From Panagrolaimus kolymaensis (taxonomy: Eukaryota > Nematoda > Chromadorea > Rhabditida > Panagrolaimidae): a DNA stretch of 64,000 nucleotides. The stretch spans positions 1,240,001 through 1,304,000 of the forward strand of contig JAJQJQ010000013.1 in assembly GCA_028622995.1 (NCBI GenBank). The letters run 5' to 3'. The notes beneath the pieces were generated by a model, which was not told the origin of the DNA, ran no database searches, and was given only the letters and a program-made list of their open reading frames with translations. Positions 23,918 through 36,400 of the stretch are shown piece after piece (the first letter of the stretch is position 1; each line of letters opens with the position of its first letter). Position numbers and translations under genes: made by a program.

Positions 23918-26391
23918 ATGGGTAATGCTCAATCAATGGGAAGCTCTCAATCAGAACTCACAGATGGCTTGGTCGAAAATGGTACAATTGAATCATCACA
24001 TGTTGAATTTGCATTTCGCTTGGTTGATCGTCGACTCTTCTTCACTCCATCAAGTAGATCTCAAGCATATATGGACGGGGCATGGCGAGAACGAAGTGAA
24101 ACAGAACCGCCAGTTCATATCTCTGCTCCTGCAATATATGCTAGTGCTTTGGAACATTTCAACTTGAAGAAAGGAATGACATTTCTCAACATTGGTTCTG
24201 GAAGCGGCTATTTCAGCACTATGGTTGGATTGTATATTGGTAAGTAACAGGAATATGCTATAAATAACGTTAACTAACTGCTTGTTTTTTAGGAAGTTGT
24301 GGTGTCAACCATGGAATCGAAATCAATTCCGAGATCGTCAAATATGCTAATGAAAGAAAAGAAGCATTTATCAAAGAAGGAACAATAAGTGCTTTTGACT
24401 GGTGCTCACCTGATTACTTCGTTGGTAATGTTTACAACATGAAAATTGATATGAAGTATGATCGAATCTATCTTGGAGCTCGTGTACCGCCTGGTGATCG
24501 TCTCCGCTTCTTGAAAATGCTCAAAATTGAAGGAATCTGTATCATGCCTTATGGCAATGTTGTAAGTTTGCTTTCCTTCTTTTATTAATGACAACTTAGT
24601 AATACATCGTTTTTAGCTTCAACAAATTCGACGAGCATCAGAGAAAACATTTATATGCCGTGATATTTCAACTGTTGAATTTGGTAAATTGATTAAGAAA
24701 CGTCCAAGTTCTGATGATAATGAAATGGAATTACCTCTTCCTGTTCTTCCTCGTTCGTTATTTGATATTACTCGTGCTTCACTTCGTCAAAATATTCGTG
24801 ATCATGTTGGCAAAAAGGCAATGATACATGTCAATCAAAAGATCCCTATGGTGACTGCTGAAGCTGGATATCCAAGAGATGCTTCAGAAGATGAAATGCT
24901 TATTGATCATCCAAGAATTGCTGCCGATGATGTTCCACAAGAAAATGCTCGCAATGAAAATATCGATCGTCGACAACCTCCTGAAACTAATGATGAGGTA
25001 TGTTTTTTCTTTTCATACTATCCGCTTTAATGATTTCATGTTTATAGGGTTACATCATATATCCACTTCAACGCGATGAACGTCTTCGGGTTCAAATCAA
25101 TGCCCTGCGAGCAAATATACAAGGCTGGGAAAATTTTGATTTAGAACATGATATTATTGAAGTTCCTCGACCAAATGGCGCAAATGATGGTGATGTCGAT
25201 ATGCGAGATGGTGTTCCGATATTACAAAATATGCTTGGAGATCATATTGTTCTTGATGAAGACGACGATGACGATGAACATCCTCTTGTTGCTGCTCAAT
25301 TGGTTGACGACGCTGAACAAAATGCTGCTGCTAATGGTATGGACGATGGTGATGTTCAACTTTTGGAAAATGATCATCTTGAAGCAGAAGACGATGATGA
25401 AGGAGCTGAAGACGATGAAGATAGCAGTATGGACGAAGAAGAAGATGAAGAAGAATCAGAGGATGGAGAAGCAGATGAAGTTGAACTCGAAGCAGCTGAA
25501 AATGAAAATGGCGAAGATGCTAATGTACAAGAAGAAGAACATCCAGAAGAGGATTCGTACGTTCATTGTTTAAATTATGTTATTGAAATTAACCGTTATC
25601 TTTCAGTACTCCTGGACCAAGTAATGACGTCTCTAGTGATGAAGAACAGCCACCTGTTGTTCCGAATCCTGCTCGACCTCCAGTTCTTGATCGCCTTCAA
25701 CGCTTACAACGCATCAACCAAGCAAGAAGAGCTCTCTTTGAGGATAATATTAGAAATATGCCTCATCGTGAACCAAATATTCCTCCTGGATTACGTGTTG
25801 GTGGTGGTCGTGGAAGACTTAGACTTTTGGATGAGCTTGATATGTTCCGACTTCCTCAAGATTTTTTGGCCAACGCAAATGAAAACTTTCTTGAAGCACA
25901 ACGTCGAGCTCTTCAACATTTTCGACTACAACATCAGCAACGGCAACAATTGCAACGTGAAAACCAAGTGCAACGTGATCAACAAGAACAAATTCGGGAT
26001 GAAATTCAACCAGAACAAAGACGTGCACCAGCTGACGATACATCATCAACATCAAGTTCTCCATCACGTGGCAGAAAACGTCGAGCTGGTTCAACGTAAG
26101 CTATTTTTATATGGTTTCTTTACTTATGATTTCATTATTGTTTTTAGTGAAGGTGATGACAAGCGTCCAAAAATAGAAGAAAAGCTCTTTGATCCTCCAG
26201 AAATCTTCCGTCAACCTTATGTTCGTGCTGTGGTTCAGCTTACTCAAGTTCGCGAAAGACATCGTCCAAACTATCAAGAGAAACTCGACAAAGAATTGAA
26301 AGAATATGATGCACGATTTCGTTCAATTGTTCAAAAGCTGCAACTTCCTCGAAAGCTGATGACTGAACTTCTTTTCATCAACTTCAACTAA
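23918..26391 (+). CDS. PCMTD-like protein (isoaspartate O-methyltransferase domain)
   Basis: Predicted 737 aa from exons 23918-24239, 24293-24561, 24617-24997, 25048-25556, 25607-26095 and 26148-26391. Begins MGNAQSMG, a good N-myristoylation signal. ISAPAIY (68-74) and the SAM-binding loop LNIGSGSGYFS (90-100) are the hallmarks of the PCMT fold, and NHGIEI follows as in PCMTD1/2. In vertebrates these proteins are proposed Cullin-RING substrate adaptors that bind SAM. The C-terminal KLQLPRKLMTELL resembles the family's KLPLPESLKAYL end. The middle is expanded: a long Asp/Glu-rich tract (about 395-490), a Gln/Arg-rich segment, and a basic GRKRR patch near 650, so it is roughly twice the vertebrate length. 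AATAAA at 26576-26581. Confidence 0.88.
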
Positions 26392-27050
26392 AAATCAAGA
26401 AGCTGTAAATATTTGTGCGGGTTTTTATATTGTATTGCCCCATTTTTTGTGTGCAAATGTTTCTTTTGTTTTTTCCTTTTTTGATTGTCATTTTTTTTCC
26501 CTGTATTTACTTGATTTGTTTGTTTATGGGTTGTAAAAATGTACTTTTAAATGTGTTTATTAATTTTTTTGCTTCAATAAAGTTTATCAAAACCATATTT
26601 GTGTCTTTGGGAACAACATTAGTCATAGCTTCAATGAATGCAGAGAAATATGAACCAAAGATTGGGAATTAGGAAACGACGTTGTTGCATATTAACTAGC
26701 ATGATTGCTTGTAAGCTTTGTTTTTTCGATGATTTTTGTTCATCATTCTCTTTATTTTGCTTTCATCCAAAAAGTTGGCAAATTGTGGCGAAAATTTAGG
26801 CGGCAAAACAGCTAAAATTTTTGCAAACGCTTTTTTTGGTTTTGTTTTCCTTCAAATTCCATGACCTTTGGAAGGTGTTTTTAGAGTTTTAGGGTATTTT
26901 TTCACAAAGTATCAAATCAATCAACAGAGATGCCAAGAAAATCAAAGCAAATTCCATTTCATCATCTTCAAATTCAATCAACTCTGAATTCAGTCGAGTA
27001 TTATTTCTCTCAAATCAAATTCAATCAACTTGTTCTTCACTCATCCAAAT
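26392..27050. other. Same-strand intergenic region
   Basis: Poly(A) signal of the PCMTD-like gene, then the promoter and 5' UTR of the next gene. No other feature. Confidence 0.5.
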
Positions 27051-27731
27051 ATGTCTCGAATTGTTCTTTCAACTGTATGCTTAATTCTCCTTCTTGCTTC
27101 GTCGCCACCTTTATCTGCTGCTGAAGAAACTGAATCTTCATTGTTTGATGATGTTACAAAAATAATGTTGGCTCAACTTTCTGGTTTCTTATCTCCTCCA
27201 AACAAAGAAGAAGTCAATGGTAATGATGGAATCGCTTCAATTGATAATACTTCAACAACGACACTTTCTCCTCCATCAACTGGAAATGTTAGGTTCTTTG
27301 ATTTCACTATGTTGTTTATTTGTTACTTCTTATTTTATAGGTTCGTCAATGTACTTGTAATGAAGCTGATGAATGTGTTGCGGAAGCTATGCTGCTTCCC
27401 AAAGAATCCAACTGCTGCTGTTTCACTCAACTATTGTCTCAAAAATAGCGCTTCTGGTTATTGCGCAACTGGCGCTTCTCGTCTTTCATTTATCTCAAAG
27501 CCAAATTATGACCGTTCATCAACAACTGCTTCTTATGGTATCGATTTTAAGAAGCTTGCTTCTTTGGCTGCTTTGGAACATTTGAAATCATTCCATTATT
27601 GTGCTGATGTTTGTTTGAAACAGAATATGCTTGCTTGCTTTGAAAAGAAATCTTGTGGTATCAAGCTTCCTGAAACTCATGATCTTGCTGATGTTGTTAG
27701 TTTCTGTCCTGCATTCCAATCAACAGCATAA
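27051..27731 (+). pseudogene. Frame-disrupted paralogue of the 8-kb secreted Cys-rich protein
   Basis: Exon 1 (27051-27287, 79 aa) encodes a signal peptide and a Ser/Thr/Pro linker (STTTLSPPS), as in the paralogue at 7573-8389. Exon 2 starts at 27341 after TTTATAG in phase 0 with VRQCTCNEADECVAEA, clearly matching VRLCTCTETDECIGQA. That frame meets a stop at a TAG near 27450. The rest of the homology (CCFPKN...YCLKN...YCATG, HYCADVCLKQ, CFEKKSCG) lies in another frame. Relative to the paralogue about 28 residues between DEC..A and CF are missing, and exon 2 is 391 nt, not a multiple of three. Likely a small out-of-frame deletion; a sequencing or assembly error is possible. The same-frame read-through that avoids the intron loses the conserved CTC..DEC. 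Confidence 0.6.
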
Positions 27732-29726
27732 TCAAATACGATCGAAGCTCTTCAATGTTTAGCTGTTCAACGTTTTACTTCTCAAATTTGGACTCATTTC
27801 AATTAGTTTTTTGTTTTTTTATTGTATTGTTTGTTTTTGTTTTTATGTTGTTATAAACTTTTTATTTGATTTGTTTTGGGTGTTTCTTTGTGGCATTTGT
27901 TGATTATATAGCAAGGTTTCATGGCTGTTAGAGCTAACAACGATAGGGAAATTTGCTATAGCTAACATTTCATTTGCAATGAATGCAGAAAGAGAGAATA
28001 GTGAGGGATGGTTGTGGATTGCTAACGACGTTTTTTTTTACAAATTTGTATGATGATGTTATTGCTTTTAACATTTCAAACTTTTTTTACTGAAATCACA
28101 TCAAGCTTTAGTTGATGAGGTTAATGAAAACTGCAGTTACCTGATAACAAACAAAATTATTTAGCTAGTTGTTGCATATATTTTCAGCAATGAGTGGTAA
28201 AAAATGTTTTTGCATGAAAGTTGCTAATGTAAAATATGATGCTAACATTTCTGTGATTAAACTTAAATCGAATATTCTTCGATGCATAAGAGTTCCAGTT
28301 AAACAAAGAGAGTATATTATAAATTTCTTTTGACAAATAAAAGCTATATATGTGGGATTTAAAAAACATTGTGGCCATAAATAAAGAGAAGTATGGTAGC
28401 TTTATGGTAAATTGCATAGAATTTTTTTTTTGCTTGTCACATATTTTTTTTCAACCGCCATACAAATTTTTATCTCTAATTTTACATTGTTTTTTTTGTA
28501 TTTCAAAAATGAAAAGATGATTGCTTTTGGTTAGAGCCATACAAAACTCTAATCATTTTTCCTTTTACTTCCAACTTTTCAATGAAAAAAAAATGGCATG
28601 ACGATTCACATATTTTTTTTGCTTTTTCGTCGCTTTCTTTTTTTTTCACATTTGCTAAACGCTGCTTCTTCCCAACATTTTTTTTTGTTATAAATAAAGG
28701 AATTCTCATGTTTTGCGTGAACCCATAAGCTCGTGTCTGCATTGTTCTGTATCCGTTTTTCTTTTTCCCCTATCTCATTTGATATGGTTTATTGCATTGA
28801 TTTTTTTTCTTCTTCTTTCGAAGGATGGCTTTATTATTGTAATTTCTCCGAATCTTTTATTGAATTATGTATTTCCCCACCTTGGATTGTTATATGCCAA
28901 TTTTGGCTAAATAAAGCTTGAACGCAATAGCCTAAAATGTTTACTTGTTTCACTTTTGAGTTTATTCATTGTAAGATTAAGAATGGAAAAAAACTTTATA
29001 TTGCTTTTGTTGGTTATTGTAATATATTATTTATGATTGTTTTTGTATTTATATAGTTAATAAATGATAATTTCGCAAATTTCTTTGATTTATTTTTTTG
29101 CGTTGCTTTAGCCTGCTGTTTGTTAGTGACACGGAAGAGATAGAATAAAATATCAAAAGTTGTGGCTTCTTGGTTTTTTCTTTTCCAAAACGGAAAAATG
29201 AAGGTGAAAAACTAAAAAAAAAAAATAAGGAAAGGGTGAATGTAATCAATAATTCATCGTTCGTACGTTTGCTTGGTCATTTGTTTGCTTGTTTTTTTCT
29301 TCATCATCATTTATTTTTTCTTCTCTGTATTTCCATCCGTTTCCTTATGCTGCTTGGTTCTTCTTATCTTACACTTCTTCTTTTTTCTTCTTCGCTTGCT
29401 TGCTTGCTGGTTTTTGTATACTAGAAAAGGAGGAGGATGAAATAAATAAAGATTTTTTCTTTCGTTTAATTTGTTATTTTTTTTGTTATGAAAAACATAT
29501 AATTCTAAAACATTAGCTTTTTTGAATTTAAATATCCTTTTCTTTTGTGCTGGAAGATTCTGGCTCCAAGGCCAAACTTTTTTTAATTTTATGATCCCGA
29601 AAAATTAAAATTTCTAAAAATTTAAATCACATAATTTCACTAATTTTGAATAATTTTTTTTTCACGCCAAAAATCTTTCTTCTCATAACTCATTTTTTAA
29701 TATTTTTTTTTCAGTAACAAAGAATA
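27732..29726. other. Gene-free 2-kb region
   Basis: AT-rich with T homopolymers and a short TTGC microsatellite near 29390. Open frames are low-complexity Phe/Lys/Ser stretches without splice support. A TTTTTCAG acceptor at 29707-29714 lies 12 nt before the next start and may be a trans-splice site. Confidence 0.5.
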
Positions 29727-31229
29727 ATGGCATGCACAGTACCAATAGTAACAATATTTCTTGTATGTTTATTATTTATTCCAATTGGTTTAACATTAGC
29801 TTTTGGTGTGGCATTATATGGATATCCTAAAATGGTTTCAAGTATAAGTATTGGATATCATGGATTTATTATTGTTATGCATGCTATAGCTTTAATAACA
29901 TTTTATTTACAAAAATTTAAAGAAAGTAAACCATCCAATGCTTTTCCAATTACATGTGCAACCGTGATTTTAATTGTAAGTAAAGTACTTTTTTATCCCT
30001 TCGAGATACAAAAGTATAACAAAAAAATCGTTTTGAGACACAAAATATTTGTTTTGAGACTAAATTTTTGAGAAAAAAAATTATTTGAGGAACAAATTTG
30101 GCTATTTTGTTTCCATTTTTAGATCCTTCAAAGTGTATTTTGTACTTTTGGAATAGTTACGAGTGTTAATGTTGCTACTCAAGATACAAATGTAAAATGC
30201 ATTGAAGTTAATTCAACTGACACCACATCATTTGATGAAAATGGAAATGAAATTATTTATATGAATCGTAAGTAATTCATATGATTTTTTTTAAATCTTT
30301 TTCTTAAATCAGGCGTTATTTACTTGTTTACTATAAAAGAAAGAAAAAAAATATGCTTTTTTTAAAAAAATTAATACTCAAAAAGAAAAAAAATCATGGG
30401 GAAATAAAACATATTTTAATCATCCTTTTTTTTTTGTTGGTTGGTTGATTAAATTCCTTTCCTCTTTTTTTATTTTTATTTTTAAAAATGTGCTTACGCT
30501 ATAATTTTTTTATTATCATAAAAAAGTTTAGCGTACAAAAAAAATTATGTGAACTCCAAAATACTGACACAAAAAAGTGTTCCAGCTTTGTGGTTTTTTA
30601 AAATTGATTGTAAAATTGTTGGATATTATTTTTAAAAAAAATTATGTTTGATATTTTTCTAAATATAATTCAAAAAATGTTTTTATAGGTGAATGCAGTT
30701 TAGAACTTTATTTTTTCTTTGGTGCTACATTAGTGGTTTTATTTCGATTGCCAACTGTGCTTTGGGGATTGTGTGATAATGGAATTTTTGACACACCTGC
30801 ACCAAGTCCACGGTTAGCTTCTTTTTTTTATTCACCACAGAAACAAATAAAAACATTTCCCTGCTTTTTTTAAAGCTGTCATATTTTTAAAATTTTAGTG
30901 AAAGGCGAAGACATAATTCCAATTCATCCGCTGTATATTTTATACGACCACCTGCTCAATCATCCACTTATCCCGAAGCTCCTTCATTACCTCCTCCACC
31001 GGCTTATCGTAATGAAAATGATGGTAAGTTTTTCACGGAATCCCTCCTATCTTTTTATGTTGAGAACAGGAAAATTTGTTTGCGTTTTAATAAAATTTAA
31101 AATGCGATTCAATCTTTTTTATTTTGCAAAAAAAAAAGTTATGACATTCGTTAGTTTTTAGGAGCATCGATGGATTCAACTAAACTTCCAACTTATGATC
31201 AAGCCATAATTTTATCACCATGTGTGTGA
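29727..31229 (+). CDS. Four-TM protein with C-terminal PY motifs
   Basis: Predicted 236 aa from exons 29727-29975, 30123-30267, 30689-30812, 30899-31023 and 31162-31229. Four hydrophobic helices: PIVTIFLVCLLFIPIGLTLA, GYHGFIIVMHAIALITFYL, VILIILQSVFCTFGIVTSV and LYFFFGATLVVLFRLPTVL. A Cys-containing polar loop between TM3 and TM4 (KCIEVNSTDTTSF) has an N-glycosylation sequon. The cytosolic tail carries PPPPAY and LPTYDQA, which fit WW-domain ligands of Nedd4-type ubiquitin ligases. The architecture resembles tetraspan proteins regulated by PY-motif binding (such as LAPTM-type), but no family is assigned. Confidence 0.8.
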
Positions 31230-31442
31230 CAAAACAAAAATCCAGCTCAAAAAATGTGTATTTTGTACAATAATTTCAATCTTGCTACGGGTTTCATTAT
31301 TTATCAAAAAAATGTATATTTCAAAAATATTATAAACCTTCAATTTTCTTAATAAATTTTAAATTATTTATTTTAAATTTTTTTACAATCAAAAAATTAC
31401 AAATTGCACAGTTTTAAGCATCTCCGACTTGGTGGGAAATAA

Positions 31443-32194
31443 TTATGCATAAAGGGCGATAGCTTCACACCAAACTTTACTATTTCCATGACTGCAATAT
31501 CCTTCACCATTTGTAACAAATGCAGTGGGATTAGTTTCATGTTCAGCAACTTTAACGCAAGTAACAAAAAATTTAATTTCATATGTTTTATGAAGGGCTC
31601 CTTGAATGGCAGAAACTGAACTTGTTGGATCATCGGTGATACTCTGAAATAACCGAAAATGTTTTAGATTGTTGAAAAAAAAGAGATTTAAAAAAATTTT
31701 AAGTTGGGAAGTCTGCTTATCAAAAAAAGAGAAGAAAAATTCAAAATAGTTTGCTTCCAAATAAAAACACAAAAAAATATTTAAATTTGAGTTTTGGTTC
31801 TAAAAGTATTGTTTTTTTTTCGAAATAGACAAAAAAATTTTAATCTCAACGATTTTTTAAGTTTTTTCAGCAAGAATTTCGAGAGAAAATTCACTTACAG
31901 TATCCATAACTTTTTTCCATTCTGATTGAGGGCATGGATTACTTTCTTTTGTTTTTACTTGTTGTTCAAGAACCTAAAATTTCTTCGCTTTCGTAAGTTA
32001 ATTGCTTTTCTAAAGTTAAAGTAAAAAATTTTTACATCTCTCTTCTTTCGTTTTCCGCCACATCCACATGGTGGAGGAGGCATACAGCATCCTCCACCCC
32101 CACCCATTCCAAATAATCCCGGGCATGCTTCAGATTCAGAAATCATAGAAATGAAAACAATCAAAGAAAATGCAAAAAATAAAATCTTTGACAT
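31443..32194 (-). CDS. Groundhog-like (ground-like domain) secreted protein
   Basis: Predicted 144 aa from exons 32194-32036, 31973-31899 and 31643-31443. Signal peptide of about 23 residues, then a Gly/Cys/Pro-rich segment (FGMGGGGGCCMPPPPCGCGG) ending in KRKKRD, a likely furin-type site. The rest matches the ground-like domain: CPQSEWKKVM, an SAIQGALHK-like segment, FFVTCVKV, GYCSHG and VWCEA, the conserved cysteine order of that fold. Ground-like proteins are nematode hedgehog-related secreted proteins linked to cuticle and moulting. The start at 32194 is chosen over an upstream in-frame ATG because it begins the signal peptide. Confidence 0.88.
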
Positions 32195-33417
32195 TTTTTC
32201 TAAGACAATTTTAAGGGATTCACAAAATTGATGAAGATTAAAGAAATTTTCCATGGCTTTTATATATCCATAAATCCCAAAAGAAGAAGAAAAAAACTTC
32301 CGTGAGCATCGAACGCTTTTTTTATTTGAAAAACAAGCTTTTGTTTTTTATTTTTATTTGCGGAATCATAAAAGCGCGTGGGTTGTAATATTTTATATCC
32401 TCTTCCTCTTTTTTTGGAACTCATATTTGTTATTAAATGGAAAAAATCGAAGACGACAATTTTATTGACTCCTTAAATGAATCAAGGATCGGATTCATTC
32501 ATTTTATTTGAGAAGGAGATTTCAAACAAGAATAAATCACTTTTTTTTAAAATTTTTTTTTTAACAATCATCTAATTGGTCAGTCAGCTCCTTGTTTTTT
32601 TTGTTGTTGTCAAATTGACAATAAAAAAATATGGAAGCTATGGATGTAATTGCATCGAAGCATCCCGAAATCAAACTGGATTTTATTTTTTACGAGAAAA
32701 AAAATTTTTTAGTTGGCGTTTTATAGGATTTGGTAAAAAAAACAAAGATTTTATCCAAAAATGCATTTATTTTTGAAAATTTATGTAAATAGAAGATAAC
32801 AAAAAACAAGTGTGAAGCAAAAGCAAATTTGTGAAATTGGTATCATCAAAAAATTCAGGATGGTTGTGCGATTTTATTAAAAGTTTTTAGCCTTAAAATT
32901 AAAAAGTTATGAATGTCCTATAAATTTCAAGTCAAGCAAGTTCACCAGAGCTTTCAGATTGAAAAAACATAAAGTACACTTTTACAAAAAAGCTTTTTTC
33001 ATTGAAGTGATATTTAATGTAAGGTAATGAACAGAAAAAGACACTTAAGTAAACCAACCATTGGAGGAAAAAAATCGTGGAAAATTATAATTTTTTAATT
33101 CACACTTTTTTTATTAATAAAAATTCTTGGAACTCTATGGCAATTTTGTTTTGAACTATCTTCACTAATTGTTACTGACCCTTTATTCAAATAAATCGAT
33201 CTTCACTCATTGCCACAAAAAAAAGCACAACCAAATTAAGGCGCGAAAAAAATAATTCAAGGTTTTTTCTTTCTTTTTTTGTTTGAAAAAAATATTTCAA
33301 AACTCAAAAAACTTCACTAACTTTTTTTTCATTGGATTTCTTCGATTCTTCAATTTTCAAGGAGACTTTTTTATTTTTATTAGTAGCTTTGGCTTAATTT
33401 TTTTAAATATTTCTAAA
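32195..33417. other. Divergent intergenic region
   Basis: 1.2 kb between the groundhog-like gene (-) and the FANCI-like gene (+). AT-rich; no supported frame or repeat. Confidence 0.5.
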
Positions 33418-36400
33418 ATGAGTTTACTCACTCAAGATTTTGGAACTCAATCCACCCAAGGCGGAAATGGAGGAGCTGGAGCTCAGCGATTCATCGCTTG
33501 GTGTTCATCATTTCTTCAAGAATATGAACGAAGATTTGGTGGACTTAGTCCATCTCGATTATCCATCGATCAACAAAGACAAAATCAAAAATTTCAGCAA
33601 AATTTTAATTCCTTTATGAAACAAAATGAAATTGAAGATGGCAAACGTTATGTGAGTGTTTTTTTTCAGTGGTTTAAATTCATATATTCTTTTTTCTAAA
33701 TTTTTTTTTAAAACTTTTTTATTTTTCAGAAAGCAATGTTCCGAAACTTTTCCTTTCATTCCCAAACGGATGGCGGAGAATTGGTATTTAAATTTTTGAA
33801 AGCCATATTTGATTTAATGGAAAATTATAAAATGGATGAAAAACATCGAATGTTTACCTTTCGACATTTTCTCAAACTTTTTGAAACCACAGAACTTGAG
33901 CCAGAATATTCTGTTAAATTAGCCGAAATGTTCAAGGAACAGGTTTGAAACTTTTTTGTTGCAGTTTTAAATAAACAATTTTCTTTAATTTTGTTTTTAG
34001 ATCCAAAAGCTTTCTTCTGCTTGGATTCACGATATATATTTTCGAACATCAAATTTAATTAAAGATGGAGAATTAATTAATTATAAATCCATTCAATTAT
34101 TTGTCTGGTTAGCTATTTTACCAACGAATAATTTGAAAATAAAAAATGTTTTACAAAAGTTATTGAATGAATGCAAAGATGATGCTATTGGAGCTGTCGT
34201 TAATGTCATTGAGTAAGTCATATATTCTTTTTTCGACACTTTTATATTTCGCTTGCTTTTATGATAACAAAATTTTGGGGAACTAAAATTGGATTTAACT
34301 TTTTTAATTTGGTGACTAAGCTTAAGGGAATGAATAATTTAAAGGGTAAAAGTTAAAATTAAAAATTCTCCTAAACTGGCAGAAATAAAAAATCAAAGTT
34401 GGCTACAGTAAAAAAATGAGTGAACGATGAAAGAAGGAAGCTAGAAAATAAATAAACGGAAATTGAATCGTAGGCTGCAGTTATTTTTTTTTCTTCGTCT
34501 TCACGGAAGTTTTTTCAAAGGTATCCATTAATTTTGCAAGCTAACTTTATTTTATAAATAAATTAATATGTTGATAAAGTTTTTATTTTTGCAACAAACG
34601 ACTTTGTTTGGAGTGAGCAAGCTTTTTTTCTTTGTTTAAAATGAGTAAATTTAGTTTGAGATTTAATTAAATTAGCAAAATAACGTTAGAAGAACAATTT
34701 TAAACATCGTCACTTGCAAAAAGTAAATCGATGATGATGAATTAATTCTAGTTAAGCCCTCGATGATTTGGAAGTTAATGAAAATTTTGGAGAAAGAAAA
34801 AATATAATTTTTCAAAAATAATTTATTAAATCCTACAAAAAAGAAAAAAATATAATAATAAAAAAATTAGAAGTAAATGAAGCTATTAATTAATAAACTA
34901 TATGGTTGGTTGTAGATGAACAACATTTTTTCTTAGATCCATATTATCAAAAATAAAAAAATTAATTAGTTCCATTGCCTTTGTAATTCTTGAAAATAAA
35001 CATCAGTGGAATTTGATGTAGGCAATCGTTTTCCCAATGCACTAATCACTTGCACGCTATAATCCTTTTTACTCGATACTTTTCCCGATTTAAATTCCTT
35101 TTTTAAGTGAGTTAATAAAATAATTATAAATGAAGGGTTATAAGTCTAAAAAATGTTTTTGGAAGTTAGAGTTGGAATTATTTTTTTTTTTGCTAAACTT
35201 ACAACAAAAAATAATCCACTTGGAGCAGGTTCTTGAGCGATGATATTATAAATTAATGCAGCTAAAACTCCAATCGGGGCAATAAGAGTAAATAAAGCAA
35301 TAGTGGACCATAAAATTTTAATAACTTTAATGTTTTCAAATATCTGTAAAAAACAAAATATTTTTCTTCTTTCATTTAATTTTCTATCTACCGTAAACTT
35401 TTTTTGCTTCCAAATTTTTCTAATTTTCGGTGTTCTTTGCTTTTGGGAAATAAAAAAGTTAAGCATATTTTTTTCCAACTTTTTTTGTGATGTTAGATGC
35501 TTTTTTCAAGTCAAATTTAAATAGAAAAAAAGAAGAAGCTTAAATAGTAGTTAAAAGTTTTTGAGTTGTAGCCGCCAGCTTAATCGAACAAACACTTTTT
35601 TTTTGAATTACAGTACCCCATTAAAAAAAATATCTATAAAATATTTACCTGATATCTTTTCTTTAATGTCACTCGATAAGCAAGCAATTTATACATTTTT
35701 TGATTTTGTGAATGTAAAATTTTCGCTACAACTAACGTAGATAAATGAGTAATGGTTGCTATGGCCACAATATAAACATATACAATGTAATAACTATCAA
35801 AAATCCCTGGAAAAACAAATAATTTTAAAGTCTAGTAGAGAAATTAAAGGAAAAATTGAGAAACGGATGAAAACAAAAAAAGTTAGGCATTGGCGCGAAA
35901 ATAAAAGGGATGTCAATATTTACATAATTTTTTTTCAATAAATTTTTAATTTGCATAAAATTATAGTTTTTTTGTTTGCATAATTTAAGCAAATGGAAGA
36001 AACCACAAAAAAGGTCAAAAATTTGTAATATCATATCTCTCTATTTTTTATGCTTTGCATCTAAGTACTTACATTCAACACTTAAAGCTGCATATAAAAG
36101 TGTAAAACAAGAAGTAATAAAAGTTAAAATCCAAAATAATCTTAAATCTTTTGTATGCGTATTATATTTTTCGAGAAACATAGTTGAAACAATTCGTTCA
36201 ATAACAGTCACAAATAAACTTCCGCGTAAATGTTGAGATGAAATGCTTTGAAGCAAACGAAGGGATTTAAAAATGATATCATCTTCATCTCGATAAAAAA
36301 GATAATGAGTTGAAAATATTATTGTCATGATAGCTTGAATAATGCCGCATGATAAAAATGAGGTGATGATAAATAGTCTAAAAATATGCAGAAAATTTAT

